DNA of 16,855 bases from a bacterium (GTDB lineage Bacteria > Chloroflexota > Dormibacteria > Aeolococcales > Bog-877). A model generated the notes under the pieces. That model was given only the letters and a program-made list of their open reading frames with translations, had not been told where the DNA came from and made no database searches. This document shows, in pieces, positions 6,653 through 13,974 of this stretch. Numbering within the stretch: position 1 is the stretch's first letter; the number at the start of each line of letters is the position of its first letter. A program made the position numbers and the translations under genes. Location: NCBI GenBank assembly GCA_021798435.1, contig JAJZGN010000016.1:1-16855 (forward strand), read 5' to 3'.

Positions 6653-8047
6653 ATGCACCTCGCCCCCTACATCGTCCTGCTCTACCTGCTGGCGGCCGTC
6701 CTCTTCATCGTGGGGCTGCACCAGCTCAGCTCCCCCAAGCATGCCCGTTCGGGGAACCTGGTGGCGGCCCTGGGGGCGCTGATCGCCGTCGCGACCACCA
6801 TCGCCCTCCTCCACCACTCCACCCTGGACCTGGTGCTCATGGTGGTGGCGATCATCATTGGGGCGCCGGTGGGGGCGGTCGCCGCCCGGGCGGTGAAGAT
6901 GACCGCGATGCCCCAGATGGTGGCCAGCTTCAACGGGGTCGGCGGGGGGGCGGCGGCGCTGGTGGCGCTGGTCGAGTTCCTGAGGGTCCCCGCCCACTCC
7001 AGCCCCCCGCTGGTGCTCTCGATCTCGGTGGTGTTCGCGGTGGTGATCGGGGCGATCAGCTTCGCTGGCTCGGCCATCGCCTACACCAAGCTCCAGGAGC
7101 TGATGCGCGGCACCCCCATCACCTATCCCGGCCAGCAGCCGGTCAACGGCGCGGTGGCGGTGGCCATCGTGGTCCTCGGGGTCCTGGTAGTTCTGGGGAC
7201 GCTCTCCTCCCTCGGCCTCTGGCTGCTTCTGCTTCTGGCCCTCATCCTGGGCGTGGCCTTCGTCCTCCCCATCGGCGGCGCCGACATGCCGGTGGTGATC
7301 TCCCTGCTCAACGCCTTCACCGGGCTGGCGGTGGCCGGGGACGGCTTCGTGGTCGGGAACCCGGTGCTCATCGTCGGCGGAACCCTGGTGGGAGCCTCGG
7401 GAACCTTCCTCACCAAGATGATGTCGGACGCCATGGGGCGGTCCTTGGGCAACCTGCTCTTCGGGGCCTTCGGGAAGATCCAGGTGAGCGAGGTGGCCGG
7501 GCCCGGGGGCGCCAAGTCGGTGCGCTCCGGCTCCGCCGAGGACATCGGCACCCTCCTCGCCTACTCGCAGCGGGTGATCATCGTCCCGGGCTACGGGCTC
7601 GCCGTGGCCCAGGCTCAGCACGTGGCCCGGGAGCTCGCCGACACCCTGGAGAAGCGGGGGGTCACCGTGGACTACGCCATCCACCCGGTGGCCGGAAGGA
7701 TGCCAGGGCACATGAACGTGCTCCTGGCCGAGGCCAACGTCCCCTACGAGCAGCTCAAGGACATGGACGAGGTCAACGACGCCTTCAAGAACGCCGACGT
7801 GGCCCTGGTCGTGGGGGCCAACGACGTGGTGAACCCGGCGGCCCGCAACTCCCCGGGCAGTCCCATCTACGGGATGCCGATCCTCAACGCCGATGAGGCC
7901 CGCAACATCGTCTTCATGAAGCGCTCCATGCGGCCCGGGTTCGCCGGGATCGACAACGAGCTGCTCTACGACCCCAAGACGGTCATGCTCTTCGGCGACG
8001 CCAAGGACTCTCTCACCAAGCTGGTGGCGGCGGTCAAGGCCGCCTGA
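6653..8047 (+). CDS. pntB: NAD(P)+ transhydrogenase beta subunit (membrane domain II plus NADP(H)-binding domain III)
   Basis: The 464-aa PntB subunit, which carries most of the proton channel and the NADP(H) site. About nine hydrophobic helices occupy roughly residues 1-270. Domain III follows from about residue 295 with the NADP loop VPGYGLAVAQAQ (about 311-322), then HPVAGRMPGHMNVLLAEA, VGANDVVNPAA, the MPIL segment and the KRSMRPGFAG loop, all family hallmarks. The ATG at 6653 is preceded by AGAGGGG, about 9 nt upstream. With pntAA and pntAB it forms the full complex that uses the proton gradient to drive NADPH formation from NADH (or the reverse). It is the last gene of this operon; a paired GC structure follows the stop. 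Confidence 0.96.
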   Translation: MHLAPYIVLLYLLAAVLFIVGLHQLSSPKHARSGNLVAALGALIAVATTIALLHHSTLDLVLMVVAIIIGAPVGAVAARAVKMTAMPQMVASFNGVGGGAAALVALVEFLRVPAHSSPPLVLSISVVFAVVIGAISFAGSAIAYTKLQELMRGTPITYPGQQPVNGAVAVAIVVLGVLVVLGTLSSLGLWLLLLLALILGVAFVLPIGGADMPVVISLLNAFTGLAVAGDGFVVGNPVLIVGGTLVGASGTFLTKMMSDAMGRSLGNLLFGAFGKIQVSEVAGPGGAKSVRSGSAEDIGTLLAYSQRVIIVPGYGLAVAQAQHVARELADTLEKRGVTVDYAIHPVAGRMPGHMNVLLAEANVPYEQLKDMDEVNDAFKNADVALVVGANDVVNPAARNSPGSPIYGMPILNADEARNIVFMKRSMRPGFAGIDNELLYDPKTVMLFGDAKDSLTKLVAAVKAA

Positions 8048-8077
8048 GGTGCAGGTGATCCGGGACCGGCAGCGCCA

Positions 8078-8112
8078 CCCCCGGCGGCTCCCGCCTCCGT
8101 CCGGCGCGGGGG
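8078..8112 (+). terminator. Possible terminator structure after pntB
   Basis: CCCCCG (8078-8083) can pair with CGGGGG (8107-8112) around a loop that itself contains a small hairpin, GGCGG-CTC-CCGCC (8083-8095); the two share one base, so they would compete slightly. No T-run follows. It begins about 30 bp after the pntB stop. Confidence 0.25.
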
Positions 8113-8117
8113 AGGGC

Positions 8118-8210
8118 CAGAATAGGAGGGCTGTGATCCTCCCCCGCGGTCGCCGCATCGAGAGACGGAGGTGGGCTTGCTGCCAGTCTCCTGAGGCCCT
8201 CTGTGGCTGA
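8118..8210 (+). other. Upstream region of the OFOR operon with a candidate 24-residue leader ORF
   Basis: A CAGAAT hexamer (8118-8123, four of six -10 bases) precedes AGGAGGG and a GTG at 8133. That GTG opens a 24-codon frame ending at the TGA of 8208-8210, which overlaps the flavoprotein start (GTG 8203). The peptide has adjacent cysteines (WACCQS) and a third near its end. GGAGG (8125-8129) can pair with CCTCC (8138-8142), which would hide the purine-rich site. The spacing from AGGAGGG to GTG is very short, so translation is doubtful. This is a candidate leader, not a confident gene. Confidence 0.2.
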
Positions 8211-10026
8211 GCTAGCGCCCCGGCGCACCCTGGTGCCCATCCCGGTCACCAACGTCGAGGACCCCAGCTACTTCCACAAGGTGGTGGACTGCCAGTGGGC
8301 TTGCCCCGCCCACACCGACGTGCCCCAGTACATCCGTCTAATCGGGCAGGGGAGGTACGGGGACGCCTACCTTCTCAACCGCCAGTCCAACGTGTTCCCG
8401 GGGATCCTGGGGCGGACCTGCGACCGTCCCTGTGAGCCGGCCTGCCGCCGGGGCCGGGTGGACGGCGATGCCGTGGCGATCTGCCGTCTCAAGCGGGTGG
8501 CGTCAGACCTCCGGGAGGAGGTGGGTTGGGGGCTGCCCCGGGCGGCCGAGGCGAGGAACGGCAAGCGGGTCGCCTGCGTGGGCGCCGGTCCGGCCTCGCT
8601 CACCGTGGCCAACGACCTGATGCCCCTGGGCTACGAGGTCACCATCTTCGAGCGCCAGCCGCTCCCCGGGGGGCTGATGCGCACCAACATCCCGGGGTTC
8701 CGGCTGCCGGCCAAGGTGCTGGATGAGGAGATCGCGGTGATCCTCGACATGGGGGTCGACATCCGCTATGGCACCGAGATCGGGAGCATGCGCGAGCTGC
8801 TCCGGATGGGGTACGACGCCGTGTTCGTGGGCAGCGGCGCCCCTCGGGGCAAGGAGCTGGAGCTGCCCGGCCGCCACGACGAGGTCGGCGAGACCCACAT
8901 CCACATCGGCATCGACTGGCTGGAGTCGGTCGCCTTCGGACACGTCAACAAGGTGGGGCGAAGGGTGGTCATCATCGGGGTGGGCAACACGGCCATGGAC
9001 TGCTGCCGCTCCTCCCGCCGGATGGGCGGTGAGGACATCCGGGTGATGGCCCGCCGACCCCGCGAGTACTTCAAGGCCTCTCCGTGGGAGCTGGAGGACG
9101 CCGAGGAGGAGGGGGTGCAGATCGTGGTCAACCACGCCCCCCGCCGCTTCCTCGTCGAGAACGGGCGGCTGGTGGGAATGGAATTCGACCAGGTGGAGTG
9201 GGACGAGGGAGCGGTCCACTCCAAGACCGTCGGCACGGTGCGCATCGACTGCGACGACGTGATCCTGGCGATCGGGCAGGAGAACGCCTTCCCCTGGATC
9301 GAGCGCGACCTGCCCCTGGAGTTCACCTCCCCCCAGCTGGCCGCGGTCGACGAGGTGACCATGCAGTCCACCGTCCCGGGCGTCTTCTTCGGGGGGGACT
9401 CAGCCTTCGGGGCCAAGAACATCATCTGGGCGGTGGAGCACGGGCACCAGGCGGCGATCTCGATCCACAACCACTGCCAGGGGGTGGCGGTGGCGGAGCG
9501 GCCGGCCCAGGTGATGCGGCTCTCCAGCCGCAAGATGGGCATCACCCAGTGGAGCTACCACAACGACTACAACCCCCATGGCCGCCAGGAGATGACCCGG
9601 GTGGACCTCAAGCGGCGTTTTGAGCGCCTCAACCTGGAGGTGGAACTCGGCTTCGGCCCCGAGGAGACCGCCAGGGAGGTGCAGCGCTGCCTCAACTGCG
9701 ACATCCAGACCGCCTTCCAGGCCCCGCTCTGCATCGAGTGCGACGCCTGCATCGACGTCTGCCCGGTGCGTTGCCTCTCCATCATCCGCCCCGACTGGGC
9801 CGACGAGGAGGAGCTTCGCACCCGGCTCAACGCCCCCGCCGAGAACCGGAGCCAGGCGATCTACGTCTCCGAGGCGCTGCCCCAGACCGGGAGGGTGATG
9901 GTCAAGGACGAGAACCTCTGCGTCCACTGCGGTCTCTGCGCCGAGCGCTGCCCGACGGCGGCCTGGGACATGGCCCGGTTCGAGCTCGGCATCCCCTACG
10001 CCGGCCGCCCGGCGGAGGTCTCCTGA
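8203..10026 (+). CDS. GltD/NfnB-like FAD-NAD(P) oxidoreductase with two C-terminal 4Fe-4S ferredoxin motifs
   Basis: Probably moves electrons between reduced ferredoxin-type clusters and NAD(P), serving the KorAB pair next door. The 607 aa comprise, in order: a glutamate-synthase-beta/DPD-like N-terminal Fe-S domain (cysteines 30, 34, 73, 77, 81 and an extra C94); a FAD-binding Rossmann motif GAGPAS (127-132); a second dinucleotide fold GVGNTAMD (259-266) with MARRPREYFKAS after it, whose RR pair suggests NADPH; the FGGDSAFGAKNIIWAVEHG FAD segment (about 397-414); then RCLNC (495-499) and two ferredoxin motifs CIECDACIDVCP (510-521) and CVHCGLCAERCP (573-584). The first two cysteines of the usual N-terminal set are missing. 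The GTG start at 8203 has only a weak GAGG 6 nt upstream. It overlaps the next gene by one base (TGATG). The soluble cytoplasmic location and electron direction are inferred. Confidence 0.9.
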   Translation: MAELAPRRTLVPIPVTNVEDPSYFHKVVDCQWACPAHTDVPQYIRLIGQGRYGDAYLLNRQSNVFPGILGRTCDRPCEPACRRGRVDGDAVAICRLKRVASDLREEVGWGLPRAAEARNGKRVACVGAGPASLTVANDLMPLGYEVTIFERQPLPGGLMRTNIPGFRLPAKVLDEEIAVILDMGVDIRYGTEIGSMRELLRMGYDAVFVGSGAPRGKELELPGRHDEVGETHIHIGIDWLESVAFGHVNKVGRRVVIIGVGNTAMDCCRSSRRMGGEDIRVMARRPREYFKASPWELEDAEEEGVQIVVNHAPRRFLVENGRLVGMEFDQVEWDEGAVHSKTVGTVRIDCDDVILAIGQENAFPWIERDLPLEFTSPQLAAVDEVTMQSTVPGVFFGGDSAFGAKNIIWAVEHGHQAAISIHNHCQGVAVAERPAQVMRLSSRKMGITQWSYHNDYNPHGRQEMTRVDLKRRFERLNLEVELGFGPEETAREVQRCLNCDIQTAFQAPLCIECDACIDVCPVRCLSIIRPDWADEEELRTRLNAPAENRSQAIYVSEALPQTGRVMVKDENLCVHCGLCAERCPTAAWDMARFELGIPYAGRPAEVS

Positions 10027-11855
10027 TGGCCGAGGTCCAGCTGCCGGAGGCTCCCAGCCAGGCCCGGGTGAACGAGTTCGCCCTCAAGCTGGCCAACGTC
10101 AACGGCACCGGCTCGGCCAGCACCAACAACCTCCTGATGCAGACCATCTTCCGCATGGGGGTCCCGGTCTCGGGGAAGAACCTCTTCCCCTCCAACATCC
10201 AGGGGCTCCCCACCTGGTATGAGGTGCGGGTCAGCCAGTCGGGGCACACCGCCCGGACCTCCAGCTTCGACCTCATGGTGGCCATGAACGGCCAGACCTA
10301 CCAGCAGGACATCCAGGAGGTGGCCTCGGGCGGCTACCTGGTCTACGACGACAGCTGGCCCCTGGACCCGGAGATGCGCCGCCCCGACATCACGTTCCTG
10401 GGGGCGCCGCTGGCCCAGCTGTGCGCCCAGCGCTTCCTGACCGTCAAGGAGCGGATCCTGATGAAGAACGTGGCCACCGCCGGGCTGGTGGCGGCGCTCC
10501 TCGCCCTGCCCGTCGACGAGTTGTCCAAGCAGCTGGTGGCGGCCTACTCGCGCCGTCCCCAGCTGCTGGAGGACAACCAGGCGGCGCTGGAGCTGGGCTA
10601 CCAGCATGCCCGGGACAACTTCCCGTGCCCCCTCCCCTTCCACGTTGAGGAGGTGGGCGCCCCCGACGGCCGGATCCTCATCGACGGCAACACGGCGGTG
10701 GCGCTGGGGGCGGTGTTCGCGGGGGCCACCGTGGGGGCCTGGTACCCCATCACCCCGGCCACCTCGGTGATGGAGAACTTCATCCGCCTCTGCGCCCAGT
10801 ACCGCCGCCACCCCGGCCCGGACGGACAGGAGGGCCGCGATTACCTCATCCTCCAGGCCGAGGACGAGCTGGCGGCGCTGGGGATCGTGGTCGGGGCGAG
10901 CTGGGCCGGCGCCCGAGCCTTCACCTCCACCTCCGGCCCGGGCCTCTCCCTGATGCAGGAGCTGCTGGGCCTCGCCTACTACACCGAGGTTCCGGCCGTG
11001 CTGGTGGACGTCCAACGGGCCGGACCGTCCACCGGGATGCCGACCCGGGTGCAGCAGGCCGACCTCCTGTCCGCCGCCTTCGCCTCCCACGGGGACACCC
11101 GCCACATCCTCCTCTTCCCCTCGGACCCCAGGGAGTGCTTCCTGCACACCGTTCGGGCCTTCGACCTCGCCGACCGTTTCCAGACCCCGGTCGTGCTCAT
11201 GAGCGACCTGGACATCGGGATGAACGACTGGGAGGTGCCGGAGCTGACCTGGGACGACTCGTACCGCCCGGATCGCGGCCGGCTGCTGGGCACCGAGGAG
11301 CTGGAGCGGCTGGAGCAGTTCTGGCGCTACGGAGATCCCGACCCCGAGTGGACCACCCCCAGAGCGGTCCCCGGCGAGACCCCCCGGGCGGGCCACCTGG
11401 TGCGGGGGTCGGGCCACGACTTCCGGGCCATCTACACCGAGCGGCCGGACGAGTACCAGGAGGTGGTGGACCGGCTGCTGCGCAAGCACCGGGCCGCCGC
11501 GGCGCACCTCCCCCCGCCGGTGGTCGAGCGGCGCGAGGGCGCCCCCTTCGGGGTGATAACCATGGGAAGTTGCGACCTGCCGGTGCGCGAGGCCCTGGAG
11601 CAGCTCCCCGGCCCGGAGCCCAGCTACCTGCGGATCACCGGCTATCCTTTCCCGCCGGCGGTGGCGGAGTTCATCGAGGCCCACCCCCACTGCTACGTGG
11701 TGGAACAGAACCGGGATGCCCAGCTCCGCTCCCTCCTGCTGATCGAGACCGGAGCGGGCGGGGAGCGGCTGCGCCCGGTCCTCTCCTATGGGGGCCTCCC
11801 CGTCACCGCCTCGTTCGTCCGGGATCGGATCCTGGAGCAGGAGAGCCCACAGTGA
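10026..11855 (+). CDS. korA: 2-oxoacid:ferredoxin oxidoreductase, fused gamma-alpha subunit (KorA-like)
   Basis: Subunit of a thiamine-diphosphate, CoA-dependent 2-oxoacid:ferredoxin oxidoreductase (OFOR) that decarboxylates a 2-oxoacid to acyl-CoA and passes two electrons on. The 609 aa have a gamma domain first (about 20-190, GTGSASTNNLLMQ...VRVSQSGHTARTS), then the alpha pyrimidine-binding domain with YPITP at 240-244 and E250 (YPITPATSVME is the classic KorA signature), the STSGPGLSLMQELLGLAYYTEVP region, and a C-terminal transketolase-C-like domain (about 510-605). This fused order is that of KorA from mycobacteria and many aerobes. The ATG at 10026 overlaps the flavoprotein stop; the same frame is open further upstream but lies inside the preceding gene. 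The stop overlaps korB in GTGA. 2-oxoglutarate is the likeliest substrate, but pyruvate or branched-chain acids are not excluded. Confidence 0.92.
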   Translation: MAEVQLPEAPSQARVNEFALKLANVNGTGSASTNNLLMQTIFRMGVPVSGKNLFPSNIQGLPTWYEVRVSQSGHTARTSSFDLMVAMNGQTYQQDIQEVASGGYLVYDDSWPLDPEMRRPDITFLGAPLAQLCAQRFLTVKERILMKNVATAGLVAALLALPVDELSKQLVAAYSRRPQLLEDNQAALELGYQHARDNFPCPLPFHVEEVGAPDGRILIDGNTAVALGAVFAGATVGAWYPITPATSVMENFIRLCAQYRRHPGPDGQEGRDYLILQAEDELAALGIVVGASWAGARAFTSTSGPGLSLMQELLGLAYYTEVPAVLVDVQRAGPSTGMPTRVQQADLLSAAFASHGDTRHILLFPSDPRECFLHTVRAFDLADRFQTPVVLMSDLDIGMNDWEVPELTWDDSYRPDRGRLLGTEELERLEQFWRYGDPDPEWTTPRAVPGETPRAGHLVRGSGHDFRAIYTERPDEYQEVVDRLLRKHRAAAAHLPPPVVERREGAPFGVITMGSCDLPVREALEQLPGPEPSYLRITGYPFPPAVAEFIEAHPHCYVVEQNRDAQLRSLLLIETGAGGERLRPVLSYGGLPVTASFVRDRILEQESPQ

Positions 11856-12907
11856 CCTCGATAGCCAAGCCCCAGATCCCCCTCCTCCCCCTGGAGCGCA
11901 ACGAGCTGGGACTCACCATCCGCGACTACTCCGGGAGCATGTCCACCCTTTGCGCCGGCTGCGGCCACGACTCGGTCACCGCCGCGATCCAGGAGGCGCT
12001 CTGGGGGCTCTCCATCCCGCCCTACCAGGTGGCCAAGCTGAGCGGCATCGGCTGCTCCTCCAAGACCCCGCAGTACTTCGATTCCGCGGCGGTGGGCTTC
12101 AACTCGGTCCACGGCCGGATGGCGGCGGTGGCCAGCGGCGCGGCCGCCGCCAACCGCGGCCTGGTGGTGGTCGGGGTGTCGGGGGACGGCGACTCGCTCT
12201 CGATCGGGCTGGGCAACCTCGCCCACGCCGTCCGGCGCAACGTCCGGATGCTCTACGTGATCGCCAACAACGGGGTGTACGGGCTCACCAAGGGGCAGTT
12301 CTCGGCTTCCGCGGACATCGGCTCCCGCTCGCGCAAGGGGGAGCCCAACCTCCTGCCTCCCGTGGACCCCATGCTCCTCGGGCTCAGCCTGGGGGCGACC
12401 TTCCTGGCCCGGGGGTTCTCTGGGGACAAGGCCCAGCTGGTGCCCATCTTGAGGGCCGGGCTCTCCCACGGCGGCTTCGCCCTGGTGGACGTGATGTCCC
12501 CCTGCGTGCAGTTCAACGACCATGAGGGCTCCACCAAGAGCTTCCGGTACGTGCGGGAGCACGAGCTCCAGGACATCGACGCCGATATCATCCCGGTGCG
12601 GGGCCAGATCCACTCGGAGCAGACCCCGGGGGCGGTCACCGAGGTCGAGCTCCACGACGGCAGCCGGGTGCTCTTCCGTGCCGTCCCCGAGGGCTACGAC
12701 CCCCGGGACCGGGGCCGGGTAGGCTCCTATCTGGTGGAGAGCGCGCGCCGGGGTGAGATCGCGACCGGGCTGCTCTACCTCGACGAGACCACCCCGGACA
12801 TGCACCAGCTGGGTGGGACGCCGGAGGAGAGGCTCTGGGACCTCCCGTTCGAGCGGCTCTGCCCCGGGTCCGCCGAGCTGGCCAAGTTCCAGGCCAGGTT
12901 GCGCTAG
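11852..12907 (+). CDS. korB: 2-oxoacid:ferredoxin oxidoreductase beta subunit (KorB-like)
   Basis: The thiamine-diphosphate-binding subunit, 351 aa from the GTG at 11852 that overlaps the korA stop. The ThDP motif runs from GDGDSLSIG (111-119) to the NN pair at 139-140, followed by GVYGLTKGQ, the typical KorB sequence. Four cysteines suit the subunit's own 4Fe-4S cluster: C34 and C37 (CAGCGH), C68 (GIGCSS) and C218 (MSPC). The last 110 residues form the tail common to longer OFOR beta chains (EGYDPRDRGRVGSY, GEIATGLLYLDE, LCPGSAELAKF). No separate ferredoxin gene is visible, so the partner is most simply the ferredoxin-like tail of the flavoprotein encoded first in this operon. Such enzymes work in the oxidative TCA branch or, with strong reductant, in reverse. 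Expression is probably coupled across all three genes. Confidence 0.94.
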   Translation: MTSIAKPQIPLLPLERNELGLTIRDYSGSMSTLCAGCGHDSVTAAIQEALWGLSIPPYQVAKLSGIGCSSKTPQYFDSAAVGFNSVHGRMAAVASGAAAANRGLVVVGVSGDGDSLSIGLGNLAHAVRRNVRMLYVIANNGVYGLTKGQFSASADIGSRSRKGEPNLLPPVDPMLLGLSLGATFLARGFSGDKAQLVPILRAGLSHGGFALVDVMSPCVQFNDHEGSTKSFRYVREHELQDIDADIIPVRGQIHSEQTPGAVTEVELHDGSRVLFRAVPEGYDPRDRGRVGSYLVESARRGEIATGLLYLDETTPDMHQLGGTPEERLWDLPFERLCPGSAELAKFQARLR

Positions 12908-12947
12908 CCGCCTCCCACCTTCCGGCCGGCTCCGGGTGGCCCCGAAC

Positions 12948-12976
12948 TTGCCGGCGGAGCTGCCCTCCAGTACACT
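12948..12976 (+). promoter_or_regulatory. Promoter of padR, leaderless type
   Basis: TTGCCG (12948-12953) and TACACT (12971-12976) are separated by exactly 17 bp; each matches four of six consensus bases. The -10 ends 7 nt before the ATG at 12984, so transcription should begin at or just before the start codon. No Shine-Dalgarno sequence is present. This is the best promoter in the window. Confidence 0.65.
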
Positions 12977-12983
12977 GCGCCGC

Positions 12984-13328
12984 ATGATACCTGGCGCGGA
13001 CAGCAACTGGGAGGCGCAGCTGCGCCGGGGAGTCGTGGAGTACTGCGTCCTGGCGGCGCTGCGCTCCCGCGAGCGGTACGGATTCGAGTTGGCCAGGTCG
13101 CTGGGCGCACCCGGGGGCCTGCTGATGGGGGAGGGGACGGTCTATCCGCTCCTGGCGAGGCTCCGCCAGCGGCGCTGGGTGGAGACCACCTGGAGGGAGT
13201 CGGAGGACGGGCCGCCGCGGCGCTACTACCGCCTCACCGAGCAGGGCACCCAGGCCCTGGAGGCCTTCGAACGGGGGTGGACGCAGTTCCGATCCGCGGT
13301 GGACCGGGCCCTGGAGGAGGGCGGCTGA
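12984..13328 (+). CDS. PadR-family winged-helix transcriptional regulator
   Basis: A 114-aa DNA-binding repressor-type protein. The PadR signature is complete: YCVLAALRSRERYGFELAR, then GEGTVYPLLARLRQRRWVETTW and RRYYRLTEQGTQALEAF, giving the winged helix and the start of the dimerisation helix. The start is the ATG at 12984, placed by the promoter whose -10 ends 7 nt upstream; the frame is open further back but that part lies inside korB. The stop overlaps the next ATG (TGATG), so it is co-translated with a HAAS/DUF1700-like membrane protein, a common arrangement in which the membrane partner is thought to sense the envelope. Targets are unknown; self-regulation of this operon is the usual expectation, and the adjacent GT20 gene is a possible second target. 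Confidence 0.92.
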   Translation: MIPGADSNWEAQLRRGVVEYCVLAALRSRERYGFELARSLGAPGGLLMGEGTVYPLLARLRQRRWVETTWRESEDGPPRRYYRLTEQGTQALEAFERGWTQFRSAVDRALEEGG

Positions 13329-13912
13329 TGGGGAAGGCCAAACGGGACGAGCTGACGCGTGACTACCTGCGGGAGCTGGACCGCCGACTCGCGTCCCTGC
13401 CCCGGGGTCGGCGGCGCCAGATCCGAGAGGAGGTGGAGGCCCACATCGAGGAGGGGTGCCGGCAGCTGGCTCCTGATGACGAGGCCGGCACGCGCCAGGT
13501 TCTGGAGCAGCTCGGTGACCCCGAGGAGATCGCCCGGGAGGCGGGCGCCGGCCTGCAGCGCCGCACCTGGCCGGAGGCGCTGGCCCCCCTGCTGCTCCTT
13601 CTCGGTGGCTTCATCCTGTACGTGGGGTGGTTTGCGGGCGTTGCGATCCTCTGGGGCTCCCCGGTCTGGCGCCTCCGGGACAAACTGCTGGGCACGCTGA
13701 TCTTCCCCTTCGGGCTGGCCGGGGTGGAGCTCTTACTGGTCGCCGGGCTGGCCAGGTCCTCTTGCACCGGCTACGGTCCGGTGGGAGGGCGAATGATCAC
13801 CCATTGCACCGGAGGGCTTGCGGAACCGCTGGGGCTGGCGATCCTCTTCATCCTGATCGTGGCCCCCATCCTGGTGGCCATCCATCTGGACCGCGTCCGG
13901 CGCCGCGCCTGA
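13328..13912 (+). CDS. HAAS/DUF1700-like membrane protein paired with PadR
   Basis: A 194-aa protein with an N-terminal cytoplasmic helical domain and a membrane C-terminus. The first 75 residues (DYLRELDRRLASLPRGRRRQ, VEAHIEEG, QVLEQLGDPEEIA) match the HAAS type of helical domain found beside PadR regulators. Hydrophobic segments are at about 84-109, 119-142 and 164-187. Positive charges lie before the first, after the first (WRLRDK) and at the C-terminus (DRVRRRA). By the positive-inside rule the first segment may be a hairpin, putting the 143-163 loop outside. That loop contains two cysteines (C146, C160), which could form a disulphide. It probably modulates the PadR protein or anchors it; the signal is unknown. 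The ATG overlaps the padR stop. Confidence 0.8.
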   Translation: MGKAKRDELTRDYLRELDRRLASLPRGRRRQIREEVEAHIEEGCRQLAPDDEAGTRQVLEQLGDPEEIAREAGAGLQRRTWPEALAPLLLLLGGFILYVGWFAGVAILWGSPVWRLRDKLLGTLIFPFGLAGVELLLVAGLARSSCTGYGPVGGRMITHCTGGLAEPLGLAILFILIVAPILVAIHLDRVRRRA

Positions 13913-13944
13913 GGGGCGGGTCGGCGCCACCGCGAACTGAGAGC

Positions 13945-13958
13945 GCCCCCGAAGGGGC
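13945..13958 (+). terminator. Short hairpin between the PadR operon and the GT20 gene
   Basis: GCCCC (13945-13949) pairs with GGGGC (13954-13958) around a CGAA loop, 33 bp after the membrane-protein stop and 17 bp before the GT20 start. It is short and lacks a T-run; it could slow transcription or affect initiation of the next gene. No clear ribosome site or promoter was found for that gene. Confidence 0.25.
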
Positions 13959-13974
13959 CAGCTTCCGTCATCCT

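Noticed and set aside
6593..8158. A 521-codon open frame on the minus strand opposite pntB
   Set aside because: It is rich in H, G, D, R and P with no recognisable domain, as expected for the complement of a very GC-rich gene; pntB on the plus strand is unmistakable.
8048..8202. Possible riboswitch or small RNA gene before the OFOR operon
   Set aside because: Only short GC stems are visible and no known aptamer core was recognised; kept only as a low-confidence leader ORF region.
9738..10025. Upstream extension of the korA frame into the flavoprotein gene
   Set aside because: The extension is arginine/proline-rich shadow of the ferredoxin domain; the ATG at 10026 overlapping the preceding stop gives a normal KorA start.
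9996..11690. A 564-codon minus-strand open frame opposite korA
   Set aside because: Same compositional artefact; korA motifs on the plus strand account for the region.
11135..11851. Upstream extension of the korB frame across korA
   Set aside because: It is a frame shadow of korA; the GTG at 11852 gives a normal-length KorB.
11786..13006. A 406-codon minus-strand open frame opposite korB
   Set aside because: Antisense shadow; korB has complete ThDP and cluster motifs.
13627..13974. Long N-terminal extension of the GT20 frame, suggesting a fusion
   Set aside because: The extension overlaps the HAAS-type membrane gene in another frame and has no domain; GT20 motifs begin just after the ATG at 13975.
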